DNA of 45,304 nt from Burkholderiales bacterium. GTDB lineage: Bacteria; Pseudomonadota; Gammaproteobacteria; Burkholderiales; SG8-39. Below, piece after piece: positions 8,620 through 16,713 of the stretch (the stretch's first letter is position 1; each line of letters starts with the position of its first letter). Below the pieces are notes generated by a model. It worked only from the letters and a program-made list of their open reading frames with translations. It was not told the DNA's origin and did no database searches. Made by a program: the position numbers and the translations under genes. Where the stretch lies: contig JAOAEA010000031.1 in the NCBI GenBank assembly GCA_026417035.1, positions 1-45,304 of the forward strand, written 5' to 3'.

Positions 8620-11600
8620 ATGCGCTTCACCGAGATCCTGATCCGCCGCCCGGTGCTCGCCACCGTGCTCAACCTGGTGGTGCTGCTCGTCGGGCTGGTC
8701 GCGTTCGAGCGGCTGCCGGTGCGCGAGTACCCCCGCATCGACGAGCCGGTGGTCACGGTGGACACCACCTACCGCGGCGCGAGCGCGGAGATCATCGAGT
8801 CGCGCGTCACCAAGGTCCTCGAGGACTCGCTCGCGGGCATCGAGGGCGTGGACACGATCACCTCGATCAGCCGCGGCGAGAACAGCCAGATCACCGTCAA
8901 GTTCCGGCTCGAGCGCGACCCGGACGCGGCCGCGAGCGACGTGCGCGACCGGGTGGCGCGCGTGCGCGGCCGGCTGCCGACGGACATCGACGAGCCCGTG
9001 ATCGCCAAGGTCGAGGCCGACGCGAACCCCATCATCTGGCTCGCGTTCTCGAGCGACCGCTTCTCGCCGCTCGAGGTCTCGGACTTCGCGAGCCGCATCG
9101 TCAAGACGCGGCTGCAGACGCTGCCCGGCGCCGCGGACGTGCGGGTGTTCGGCGAGCGGCGCTATTCGATGCGCATCTGGCTCGACCGCAACCGCCTCGC
9201 GGCGTATCGCCTGACGCCGCAGGACGTCGAGGACGCGCTGCGCCGCCAGAACATCGAGGTGCCGGCCGGGCGCATCGAGAGCCGCACGCGCGAGTACTCG
9301 GTCGTCGCCGAAACCGACCTCGCCACCCCGGCGCAGTTCGAGGACGTGATCATCAAGTACGTCAACAACTACCCGGTGCGGGTGAGCGACGTCGGCCGCG
9401 CCGAGCTCGCCGCGCGCGACGAGCGCTCGATCGTGCGCTTCAACGGGCGGCCGGCGGTCGCGCTCGGGGTGATCAAGCAGGCCACCGCCAACCCGCTCGA
9501 CCTCTCGCGGGCGATCCGCGCGGAGCTGCCGCGGATCGTGGCGGACCTGCCCGAGGGCGTGGCCGTCAACGTCGCCTACGACTCCTCGGTGTTCATCGAC
9601 CGCTCGATCAAGGCCGTGTTCCGCACGATCGTCGAGGCGGTCGTCCTGGTCGCGCTCGTGATCCTCTTCTTCCTGCGCTCGCTGCGCGCCTCGGTGATCC
9701 CGCTCGTCACCATCCCGGTGTCGCTCGTCGGCGCCTTCGGGCTCATGTACGCGTTCGGCTTCACGGTCAACACGCTCACCCTGCTCGCGCTCGTGCTCGC
9801 GATCGGCCTCGTGGTGGACGACGCGATCGTCGTGCTCGAGAACATCTTCCGGCACATCGAGCAGGGCATGGCGCCGCTCGAGGCGGCCGTGGCGGGCGTG
9901 CGGGAGATCGGCTTCGCCGTGGTCGCGATGACGCTCACGCTGGCCGCCGTGTACGCGCCCATCGCGTTCATGACGGGCCGCACCGGGCGGCTGTTCGTCG
10001 AGTTCGCCCTGACGCTCGCCGGCGCGGTGATCGTCTCGGGCTTCACCGCGCCCACGCTCTCGCCGATGATGTGCTCGCGGCTGCTCAGGCACGAGGCACG
10101 GCACGGGCGCCTCTACAACGTCATTGAGGCCGGCATCGAGGCGCTGACCGGCGCGTACCGCCGCACGCTCGCCGCCGCGCTCGACGCCCGCTGGGTCGTG
10201 GTGGCGGTCGCGGTCGCGGTGGCCGCGGTGAGCGGCGCGCTGTTCAGGGTGCTGAAGCAGGAGCTCGCGCCGGTCGAGGACCGCGGGACGGTGCTCGGCG
10301 TCTTCTTCGGGCCCGAAGGCGCCACCATCGACTTCACCGACCGCTACGCGAAGCGCCTGGAGGAGATCTACGCGGGCACGAAGGACGTCGAGCGCTACTT
10401 CGTGGTGTCGGGGAACCCGGTTGTCTCGCAGGGGATCTCCTTCGTCGGCCTGACCGACTGGGACGCGCGCACGCGCAAGTCGGCGGACGTCGCGAACGAG
10501 CTGCGGCCGAAGTTCTTCTCCCTGCCGGGCGTGTTCGCCTTCCCGATCCTGCCGCTCTCGCTCGGGCAGAGCCCGCGGGCGAAGCCGGTCGAGGTGGTGA
10601 TCGTGACCTCCGGGAGCTACGAGGAGCTCGAGCAGGTGGTCGGCAGGGTGATGGCGGCGGCGCAGAAGAACCCGGGGCTCCTCGCGCTGGAGACCGACCT
10701 GCGCCTCAACAAGCCGGAGATCAAGGTGCAGGTCGACCGCGACCGGGCGGCGGATGCGGGCGTGCAGGTCGAGAGCGTCGGGCGGGTGCTCGAGACCATG
10801 CTCGGCGGGCGGCAGGTGACGCGGTTCAAGATGAACGCGGAGCAGTACGACGTGATCGTGCAGATGCTGCCGGCGGAGCGCGCCAGCCCGAACGACATCG
10901 CCGACATCTTCGTGCGCGGGCGCGACGGCGCCATGGTGCCGCTCGCGAGCATCGTCACGCCGCGGCTGACGGTCGCGCCGCGCGAGCTCAACCATTTCGC
11001 CCAGCGCCGCGCCGCGACCATCAGCGCCAACCTCGCGCCCGGGTACTCGCTCGGCGAGGCGCTCGCGTTCCTCGACGAGGTGATCAAGAAGGAGCTCCCG
11101 CCCGGCGCGGCGCTCGACTACAACGGCGTGTCCCGCGAGTTCCGCGTCTCCTCGGCGGGGCTGTACTTCACCTTCCTGCTCGCGCTCGCGTTCATCTACC
11201 TCGTGCTCGCGGCCCAGTTCGAGAGCTTCCGCGACCCGCTCATCATCATGGTGACCGTGCCGCTCTCGATCACCGGCGCGCTCGCCGCGCTCTGGCTCAC
11301 CGGGAACTCGCTCAACGTCTTCAGCCAGATCGGACTGGTGACGCTCGTCGGCCTGATCACCAAGCATGGCATCCTGCTCGTCGAGTTCGCGAACCAGCTG
11401 CGCGACCGCGGCGCGGCGATGCGCGAGGCGGTCCTCGAGGCCGCGGTGCTGCGCCTGCGTCCCATCCTGATGACTACCGGCGCGATGGTGCTCGGGGCGC
11501 TCCCGCTCGCGGCGGCGCACGGCGCCGGCGCCGAGAGCCGTGCCGCCATCGGCTGGGTGATCGTCGGCGGGCTCCTCGTCGGGACGCCACTCACGCTCCT

Positions 11601-11703
11601 GGTGGTGCCGACGGTCTACACGCTGCTCGCGCGGCGCCAGCGGAGCGGTGCGGCGCAGGCGCAGCCGGCAGCCGGCGCGGCGCGGCCCGCGGCGGGGCAC
11701 TGA
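8620..11703 (+). CDS. RND family efflux transporter permease (HAE-1 type)
   Basis: Inner-membrane proton-driven pump of 1027 residues, full length for the AcrB/MexF superfamily. It begins MRFTEILIRRPVLATVLN, has TM1 and the long porter loop, then TM2-6 from about residue 335. The proton-relay Asp pair is in AIGLVVDDAIVVLENIFRH (TM4), and the matching Lys is in GLITKHGILLVEFANQ (TM10). The hydrophobic stretch near residues 845-870 restarts the second half. Such pumps export drugs, dyes, solvents or fatty acids; the substrate cannot be inferred. Its stop overlaps the dnaQ start by one base, so pump and dnaQ are expected on one transcript. Confidence 0.95.
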   Translation: MRFTEILIRRPVLATVLNLVVLLVGLVAFERLPVREYPRIDEPVVTVDTTYRGASAEIIESRVTKVLEDSLAGIEGVDTITSISRGENSQITVKFRLERDPDAAASDVRDRVARVRGRLPTDIDEPVIAKVEADANPIIWLAFSSDRFSPLEVSDFASRIVKTRLQTLPGAADVRVFGERRYSMRIWLDRNRLAAYRLTPQDVEDALRRQNIEVPAGRIESRTREYSVVAETDLATPAQFEDVIIKYVNNYPVRVSDVGRAELAARDERSIVRFNGRPAVALGVIKQATANPLDLSRAIRAELPRIVADLPEGVAVNVAYDSSVFIDRSIKAVFRTIVEAVVLVALVILFFLRSLRASVIPLVTIPVSLVGAFGLMYAFGFTVNTLTLLALVLAIGLVVDDAIVVLENIFRHIEQGMAPLEAAVAGVREIGFAVVAMTLTLAAVYAPIAFMTGRTGRLFVEFALTLAGAVIVSGFTAPTLSPMMCSRLLRHEARHGRLYNVIEAGIEALTGAYRRTLAAALDARWVVVAVAVAVAAVSGALFRVLKQELAPVEDRGTVLGVFFGPEGATIDFTDRYAKRLEEIYAGTKDVERYFVVSGNPVVSQGISFVGLTDWDARTRKSADVANELRPKFFSLPGVFAFPILPLSLGQSPRAKPVEVVIVTSGSYEELEQVVGRVMAAAQKNPGLLALETDLRLNKPEIKVQVDRDRAADAGVQVESVGRVLETMLGGRQVTRFKMNAEQYDVIVQMLPAERASPNDIADIFVRGRDGAMVPLASIVTPRLTVAPRELNHFAQRRAATISANLAPGYSLGEALAFLDEVIKKELPPGAALDYNGVSREFRVSSAGLYFTFLLALAFIYLVLAAQFESFRDPLIIMVTVPLSITGALAALWLTGNSLNVFSQIGLVTLVGLITKHGILLVEFANQLRDRGAAMREAVLEAAVLRLRPILMTTGAMVLGALPLAAAHGAGAESRAAIGWVIVGGLLVGTPLTLLVVPTVYTLLARRQRSGAAQAQPAAGAARPAAGH

Positions 11704-12413
11704 TGCGCCAGATCGTCCTCGACACCGAGACCACCGGGCTCAACGCGCGCCTGGGCGACCGCATCATCGAGATCGGCTGCGTCGAGATCGCGAACCGGCG
11801 GCTCACCGGCAACCGCTTCCACCGCTACCTCAACCCCGGGCGCGAGATCGAGGCGGGCGCGCTCGCGGTGCACGGGATCTCCAACGAGTTCCTGCAGGAC
11901 AAGCCGCGCTTCGCGGAGATCGCCGGCGAGTTCCTCGAGTACGTCGCCGGCGCGGAGCTGGTGATCCACAACGCGGCGTTCGACGTCGAGTTCCTCGACG
12001 CCGAGCTCGGGCTGCTCGGCCTGCCGCCCCTCGCGACGCACGTGGCCGGCATCGTCGATACGCTCAAGACCGCGCGCGAGCTCCATCCCGGGAAGAAGAA
12101 CTCCCTCGACGCGCTGTGCGAGCGCTACGCGGTGGACAACTCGGGCCGGACGCTGCACGGGGCGCTGCTCGACGCCGAGCTCCTTGCCGAGGTGTACCTC
12201 GCCATGACGCGGGGCCAGGAGTCGCTCGGCATCGAGCTCGAGGTCGCGCGGCCGGCGGTCGCGGCGATCGCGGTGGGCGGCGAGCGGCCGCGCCTGCGCG
12301 TCCTCGCGGCGAGCGCCGAAGAGCTCGCCGCGCACGAGGCGGTTCTCGCCGGGATCCGCTCGGAGGCGAAGGGCAGGCTCGTGTGGGCACCGTCCGCCGG
12401 CGGGGAGGCATAG
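11703..12413 (+). CDS. dnaQ: DNA polymerase III epsilon subunit (3'-5' proofreading exonuclease)
   Basis: Proofreading subunit of the replicative polymerase, 236 residues (E. coli 243). The DEDDh exonuclease motifs are present: ExoI LDTETTGL (Asp7, Glu9), ExoII HNAAFDVEFLD, ExoIII TLHGALLDAELLAEVY with the His and Asp. The clamp/alpha-interacting tail follows after residue ~185 and is more variable. ATG 11703 overlaps the TGA of the RND gene (TGATG). Being the last gene of an efflux operon is unusual for an essential replication gene; an internal promoter is not obvious by eye. Confidence 0.96.
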   Translation: MRQIVLDTETTGLNARLGDRIIEIGCVEIANRRLTGNRFHRYLNPGREIEAGALAVHGISNEFLQDKPRFAEIAGEFLEYVAGAELVIHNAAFDVEFLDAELGLLGLPPLATHVAGIVDTLKTARELHPGKKNSLDALCERYAVDNSGRTLHGALLDAELLAEVYLAMTRGQESLGIELEVARPAVAAIAVGGERPRLRVLAASAEELAAHEAVLAGIRSEAKGRLVWAPSAGGEA

Positions 12414-12468
12414 CGGCGCGGCGGGGCCGCTATACTTCCCGGCCGGTGTGCGCGAGGAGGCTGCCCTG

Positions 12469-14115
12469 ATGTCCCGCACGAACCCCTACGAAACCCAGCT
12501 CGACCGCAACCCGGCGAATTACGCGCCGCTCACGCCGCTCCTCTTCCTCGACTGGGCCGCGGACGTCTATCCGGACCGCGTCGCCGTGATCGACGGCGAG
12601 CGCCGCTTCACCTGGCGCGAGACCCGCAGCCGCTGCCGCCGCCTCGCCTCGGCCCTCGCCCGGCGAGGGATCGGTGCGGGCGACACCGTGGCCGTGATGC
12701 TCTCGAACACGACCGAGATGGTGGAGGCCCACTTCGGCGTGCCCATGACCGGCGCCGTGCTGAACGCGCTCAACACCCGGCTCGACGCCGAGGCGATCGC
12801 GTTCATGCTCGGGCACGGCGAGGCGAAGGTGCTGATCACCGACCGCGAATTCTCCGCGACCATCGGCGCGGCGCTCGCCAAGGCGTCCGCGCGGCCGGTG
12901 GTGATCGACGTCGACGATCCCGCGTATGCCGGGCCCGGGGAGCGGCTCGGCGACAAGGATTACGAAGCCCTCCTCGCCGAGGGCGAGGCCGGGTACGCGC
13001 GCACGGAGCCCGCGGACGAGTGGCAGGCGATCGCGCTCAACTACACCTCGGGCACCACCGGCAACCCGAAGGGCGTCGTGTATCACCACCGCGGCGCCTA
13101 TCTCAACGCGATCGGCAACATCCTCACCTGGGGCATGCCGCGCCATTCGGTGTACCTCTGGACGCTGCCGATGTTCCACTGCAACGGCTGGTGCTTCCCC
13201 TGGACGGTGGCGGCGAACGCCGGGACCAATGTCTGCCTGCGCAGGGTCGAGGCCGGGCCGATCTTCGACCTGATCCGCCGCCACAAGGTCACGCACTACT
13301 GCGGCGCGCCGATCGTGCATAGCATGCTCGCGAACGCGCCCGCCGAGATGCGCGCCGGCATCGACCACAAGGTTGCGGCGATGGTCGCCGCCGCGCCGCC
13401 GCCCGCGTCGATGATCGAAGGGATGGAGCGCATGGGCTTCGACCTGACGCACGTGTACGGCCTCACCGAGGTCTATGGGCCGGCGACCGTCTGCGCGAAG
13501 CAGGACGAGTGGGCGAGCCTCGACATCGGCCGGCGCGCCGAGCGCAACGGGCGGCAGGGCGTGCGCTACCTGCTGCAGGACGGCATGACCGTGATCGACC
13601 CGAAGACGATGCGGGAGGTGCCCGCGGACGGCGAGACGATGGGCGAGATCATGTTCCGCGGCAACATCACCATGAAGGGCTACCTCAAGAACCCCCAGGC
13701 GACCGCGGAGGCCTTCGCCGGCGGCTGGTTCCACACCGGCGACCTCGCGGTGCTGCAGCCCGACGGCTACGTGAAGATCAAGGACCGCGCCAAGGACATC
13801 ATCATCTCGGGCGGCGAGAACATCTCGTCGGTGGAGGTCGAGGAGGTGCTCTACCGCCATCCGGCGGTGCTCGCCGCGGGCGTGGTCGCGCAGCCCGACC
13901 CGAAGTGGGGCGAGACGCCCTGCGCGTTCGTCGAGCTGAAGCCCGATGCGCGCGTGACCGAGGCCGAGCTGATCGCGCACTGCCGCGCGCACCTCGCGCA
14001 CTTCAAGGCGCCGAAGAAGATCGTGCTCGGCCCGCTGCCCAAGACCTCGACTGGCAAGATCCAGAAGTTCGTCCTGCGCGAGCAGGCGAAATCCGCGTCG
14101 GCGATCGACACCTGA
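12469..14115 (+). CDS. AMP-forming acyl-CoA synthetase (medium/long-chain type)
   Basis: Activates a carboxylic acid to its acyl-CoA with ATP. It has 548 residues with ANL-superfamily core motifs: YTSGTTGNPKGVVYHHRG (P-loop), YGLTEVYGPATVC, GWFHTGDLAVLQPDGYVKIKDR (hinge Asp), DIIISGGENISSVEVEEVL, and C-terminal KTSTGKIQKFVLR with the catalytic Lys. The start is ATG 12469 (MSRTNPYETQL) because AGGAGG lies 8 bases before it; a GTG 21 bases upstream is in frame but would bury that ribosome site. A -10-like TATACT lies at 12431-12436, 33 bases upstream, without a good -35. It is followed after 28 bases by the crotonase-fold gene. The related MCS/FadK-type enzymes take medium-chain or branched acids; exact substrate unknown. 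Confidence 0.92.
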   Translation: MSRTNPYETQLDRNPANYAPLTPLLFLDWAADVYPDRVAVIDGERRFTWRETRSRCRRLASALARRGIGAGDTVAVMLSNTTEMVEAHFGVPMTGAVLNALNTRLDAEAIAFMLGHGEAKVLITDREFSATIGAALAKASARPVVIDVDDPAYAGPGERLGDKDYEALLAEGEAGYARTEPADEWQAIALNYTSGTTGNPKGVVYHHRGAYLNAIGNILTWGMPRHSVYLWTLPMFHCNGWCFPWTVAANAGTNVCLRRVEAGPIFDLIRRHKVTHYCGAPIVHSMLANAPAEMRAGIDHKVAAMVAAAPPPASMIEGMERMGFDLTHVYGLTEVYGPATVCAKQDEWASLDIGRRAERNGRQGVRYLLQDGMTVIDPKTMREVPADGETMGEIMFRGNITMKGYLKNPQATAEAFAGGWFHTGDLAVLQPDGYVKIKDRAKDIIISGGENISSVEVEEVLYRHPAVLAAGVVAQPDPKWGETPCAFVELKPDARVTEAELIAHCRAHLAHFKAPKKIVLGPLPKTSTGKIQKFVLREQAKSASAIDT

Positions 14116-14143
14116 GCGATCCGTCCGAAGGAGGGACAAGACC

Positions 14144-14956
14144 ATGAACGCGAATGTCCAGACTGTCCAGGCCGCCACCGACTCGCCCTACGTGCTGCGC
14201 AGCGTCGCCGACGGCGTCGCCACCGTGACGCTCAACCGCGGCGAGCGCTTCAACCCGCTCTCCTCGGCGATGATCGCCGCCCTGCAGGCGGAGCTCGACG
14301 CGATCGCCGCCGACGCGAGCGTGCGCGTGGTGGTGCTCGCCGGCGCGGGCGCGCACTTCTGCGTCGGCCACGACCTGCGCGAGATGCGCACGCACCCGGA
14401 CCAGGCCTGGCAGCGCTCGCTCTTCGAGCGCTGCGGCCGGATGATGATGTCGATCGTGAACCTGCCCCAGCCGGTGATCGCCCGGGTGCAGGGCACCGCG
14501 GTGGCCGCGGGCTGCCAGCTCGTGGCGCAGTGCGACCTCGCGATCGCCGCCGACGCGGCGCGGTTCGCGCTCCCGGGGATCAAGAACGGGATTTTCTGCA
14601 CCACGCCCGGCGTCCCGGTCGCCCGCACGATCGGGCGCAAGCACGCGCTCGAGCTGCTCCTCACCGGCGACCTGATCGACGCGGCCACGGCGGCGTCGTG
14701 GGGGCTCGTGAACCGCACGGTGCCGGCCGCGGAGCTCGATGCGGCGGTGGCGGCGCTCGCCCGCAAGATCGCGGGCCACAGCCCCGCGGTGGTGCGCTTC
14801 GGGAAGAAAGCCTTCTACGAGCAGTCCGGCCGGACGCTCGCCGCGGCGTACGAATACGCCGGCGAGGCGATGGCGTGCAACATGATGTTCGAGGACGCCG
14901 CGGAGGGCATCGACGCCTTCCTCGCCAAGCGCGCGCCGGTCTGGCGCGGACGCTAG
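14144..14956 (+). CDS. Enoyl-CoA hydratase/isomerase-fold protein, ECHDC3-like
   Basis: Crotonase-fold protein of 270 residues with a perfect ribosome site (AAGGAGGG) before ATG 14144. The oxyanion-hole segments are present (GAGAHFCVGHDLREM; VQGTAVAAGCQLVAQCDLAIA). The two glutamates that perform hydration in true enoyl-CoA hydratase are not there: the first position reads GCQLV (Gln) and the second LPGIKNGIFCTTPGV (no Glu). This pattern and the FCTTPGVPVAR motif match the ECHDC3 group rather than FadB/EchA, so the hydratase label should be treated with caution. It is probably co-transcribed with the acyl-CoA synthetase and may act on a CoA ester made by it. Confidence 0.88.
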   Translation: MNANVQTVQAATDSPYVLRSVADGVATVTLNRGERFNPLSSAMIAALQAELDAIAADASVRVVVLAGAGAHFCVGHDLREMRTHPDQAWQRSLFERCGRMMMSIVNLPQPVIARVQGTAVAAGCQLVAQCDLAIAADAARFALPGIKNGIFCTTPGVPVARTIGRKHALELLLTGDLIDAATAASWGLVNRTVPAAELDAAVAALARKIAGHSPAVVRFGKKAFYEQSGRTLAAAYEYAGEAMACNMMFEDAAEGIDAFLAKRAPVWRGR

Positions 14957-15065
14957 CCCGGGCGCTTCCGCGGCCGGGCCTCGCGCACGGAATCTTCGCG
15001 CGGCGGGCGGGTCGATAGGGACGGCGCCGGGGGCGCGAACGGGCGGGGCGGCGGCGCCGCTTCGG

Positions 15066-15094
15066 TTGCCTTGCCCGGGGGGTTCTCGCATAAT
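15066..15094 (+). promoter_or_regulatory. Sigma70-like promoter of the branched-chain ABC operon
   Basis: TTGCCT (15066-15071), a 17-base spacer and CATAAT (15089-15094), located 45 bases upstream of the first ATG of the liv-type operon. Four of six -35 bases and five of six -10 bases match consensus with ideal spacing. It is a prediction by eye. Confidence 0.5.
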
Positions 15095-15138
15095 CCGCCG
15101 ACCATCAGGAGGGGCGGCCGCCCGCGGCCGCCGCGGAG

Positions 15139-15915
15139 ATGCCAGAAGAAAACATCCTCGAGACGAGGCGGCTCGTGAAGGAGTTCAAGGGCTTCGTCGC
15201 CGTGAGCGACGTGAGCCTCACCGTCCGCCGCGGGCACATCCACGCGCTGATCGGCCCCAACGGCGCGGGCAAGACCACCGTCTTCAACCTCCTCACCAAG
15301 TTCCTGCAGCCGACCTCCGGGCAGATCCTCTTCAAGGGCCGTGACATCACGGCGGAGAGACCGGCGCAGATCGCCCGGCGCGGGATCGTCCGCTCCTTCC
15401 AGATCTCGGCGACGTTCCCGCACCTCACCGTGCTCGAGAACGTGCGCGTGGCGCTGCAGCGCGGGCTCGGGACCTCGTTCCATTTCTGGAAGTCGGAGCG
15501 CACGCTCGACGCCCTCAACGACCGGGCGATGCAGCTCCTCGCGACCGTGCACCTCGAGGAGCACGCCGACACGGTGACGGTGGAGCTCCCCTACGGCCGC
15601 AAGCGCGTGCTCGAGATCGCGACCACGCTCGCAATGGACCCGGAGCTGATGCTCCTCGACGAGCCGACGCAGGGCATGGGCCACGAGGACGTCGAGCGGG
15701 TGACGCAGCTCATCAAGAAGGTGGCGGCGAACCGCACGGTGCTGATGGTGGAGCACAACATGAACGTGGTCGCCTCGATCGCCGACACGATCACCGTCCT
15801 GCAGCGCGGCCAGGTGATCGCCGAGGGGCCCTACTCGGTCGTTTCGAAGGACCCGCAGGTGCTCGAGGCCTACATGGGCAGCGCGGAGACGGAGCTGCAG
15901 GGCGCCCATGGCTGA
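15139..15915 (+). CDS. Branched-chain amino acid-type ABC transporter ATPase (LivG family)
   Basis: Cytoplasmic ATPase, 258 residues. Walker A is GPNGAGKTT (about residue 47), the Q-loop is RSFQIS, Walker B is LMLLDEPTQGMGHEDV, and the H-loop is VEHNMNV. The signature is the variant LPYGRKRVLEIA rather than LSGGQ/LAYGQQ, as found in one LivG subgroup. It pairs with the LivF-like protein, whose gene overlaps its end by 8 bases. The solute is unknown: the HAAT family imports amino acids, amides, aromatic acids and short-chain acids. The preceding acyl-CoA synthetase makes a carboxylate a reasonable guess. Confidence 0.92.
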   Translation: MPEENILETRRLVKEFKGFVAVSDVSLTVRRGHIHALIGPNGAGKTTVFNLLTKFLQPTSGQILFKGRDITAERPAQIARRGIVRSFQISATFPHLTVLENVRVALQRGLGTSFHFWKSERTLDALNDRAMQLLATVHLEEHADTVTVELPYGRKRVLEIATTLAMDPELMLLDEPTQGMGHEDVERVTQLIKKVAANRTVLMVEHNMNVVASIADTITVLQRGQVIAEGPYSVVSKDPQVLEAYMGSAETELQGAHG

Positions 15916-16675
15916 GGCCGCGACGGTGGCGCGCACGGTCGCGCCGGCTGCGGGCGACGGGCTCGACGAGCGCGGCGTGGAGTTCCTGCGCCTCACCGGC
16001 GTGCACGCGTTCTACGGCGAGAGCCACATCCTCCACGGCGTGGACCTCACGGTGCACCGCGGCGAGGTGGTGACGCTCCTCGGGCGCAACGGCGCCGGGC
16101 GCACCACGACGCTCAAGGCGATCCTCGGGCTCGTCGGGCGGCGCACCGGGTCGATCATGATCAACGGCCGCGAGTCCGTGGCCATGGCGCCCTACGAGAT
16201 CGCGCGCCTCGGCATCGGCTACTGCCCGGAGGAGCGGGGGATCTTCGCCAGCCTCTCCTGCGAGGAGAACCTGCTGCTGCCCCCGGTGGTGGGCTCGGGC
16301 GGCATGCCGCTCGACGAGATCTACGCGATGTTCCCCAACCTGCGGGAGCGGCGCGCGAGCCAGGGGACGCGACTCTCCGGCGGCGAGCAGCAGATGCTCG
16401 CGGTCGCGCGCATCCTGCGCACCGGGGCGAAGCTGCTGCTCCTCGACGAGATCTCCGAGGGGCTCGCGCCGGTGATCGTGGCGAAGCTCGCGGCCACGAT
16501 CCGCACGCTCAAGGCGAAGGGCTACACGATCGTGATGGTGGAGCAGAACTTCCGCTTCGCGGCGCCGCTCGCCGACCGGTTCTACGTCATGGAGCACGGA
16601 CGCATCGTGGAGGGCTTCGCGGCCGGCGAGCTCGGGGCGAAGATGGGCATGCTGCACGACTACCTCGGCGTCTGA
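15908..16675 (+). CDS. Branched-chain amino acid-type ABC transporter ATPase (LivF family), Walker A Lys to Arg
   Basis: Second ATPase of the importer, 255 residues, with a ~25-residue extra N-terminus before the first strand. Signature LSGGEQQMLAVARIL, Walker B LLLLDEISEGLAP and H-loop VEQNFRF are canonical. Walker A reads GRNGAGRTT: the invariant Lys is Arg65 (codon cgc at 16109-16111). The rest of the domain is intact, so the gene is not decaying. The Lys normally contacts the ATP phosphates. I have an impression of similar Arg variants in some LivF homologues of betaproteobacteria but cannot confirm it here. The start ATG lies within the last codons of the livG-type gene. Confidence 0.9.
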   Translation: MAEAATVARTVAPAAGDGLDERGVEFLRLTGVHAFYGESHILHGVDLTVHRGEVVTLLGRNGAGRTTTLKAILGLVGRRTGSIMINGRESVAMAPYEIARLGIGYCPEERGIFASLSCEENLLLPPVVGSGGMPLDEIYAMFPNLRERRASQGTRLSGGEQQMLAVARILRTGAKLLLLDEISEGLAPVIVAKLAATIRTLKAKGYTIVMVEQNFRFAAPLADRFYVMEHGRIVEGFAAGELGAKMGMLHDYLGV

Positions 16676-16713
16676 CGCCGGCTTTTCAATCCGTTTTTCC
16701 GGAGGAGACAAGG

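Noticed and set aside
8503-11700. Very long open frame on the minus strand opposite the RND pump gene (over 1000 codons)
   Set aside because: It is rich in Arg, Asp, Glu, His and Val runs with no domain, and mirrors the codon bias of the plus-strand pump gene; antisense frames stay open in GC-rich DNA.
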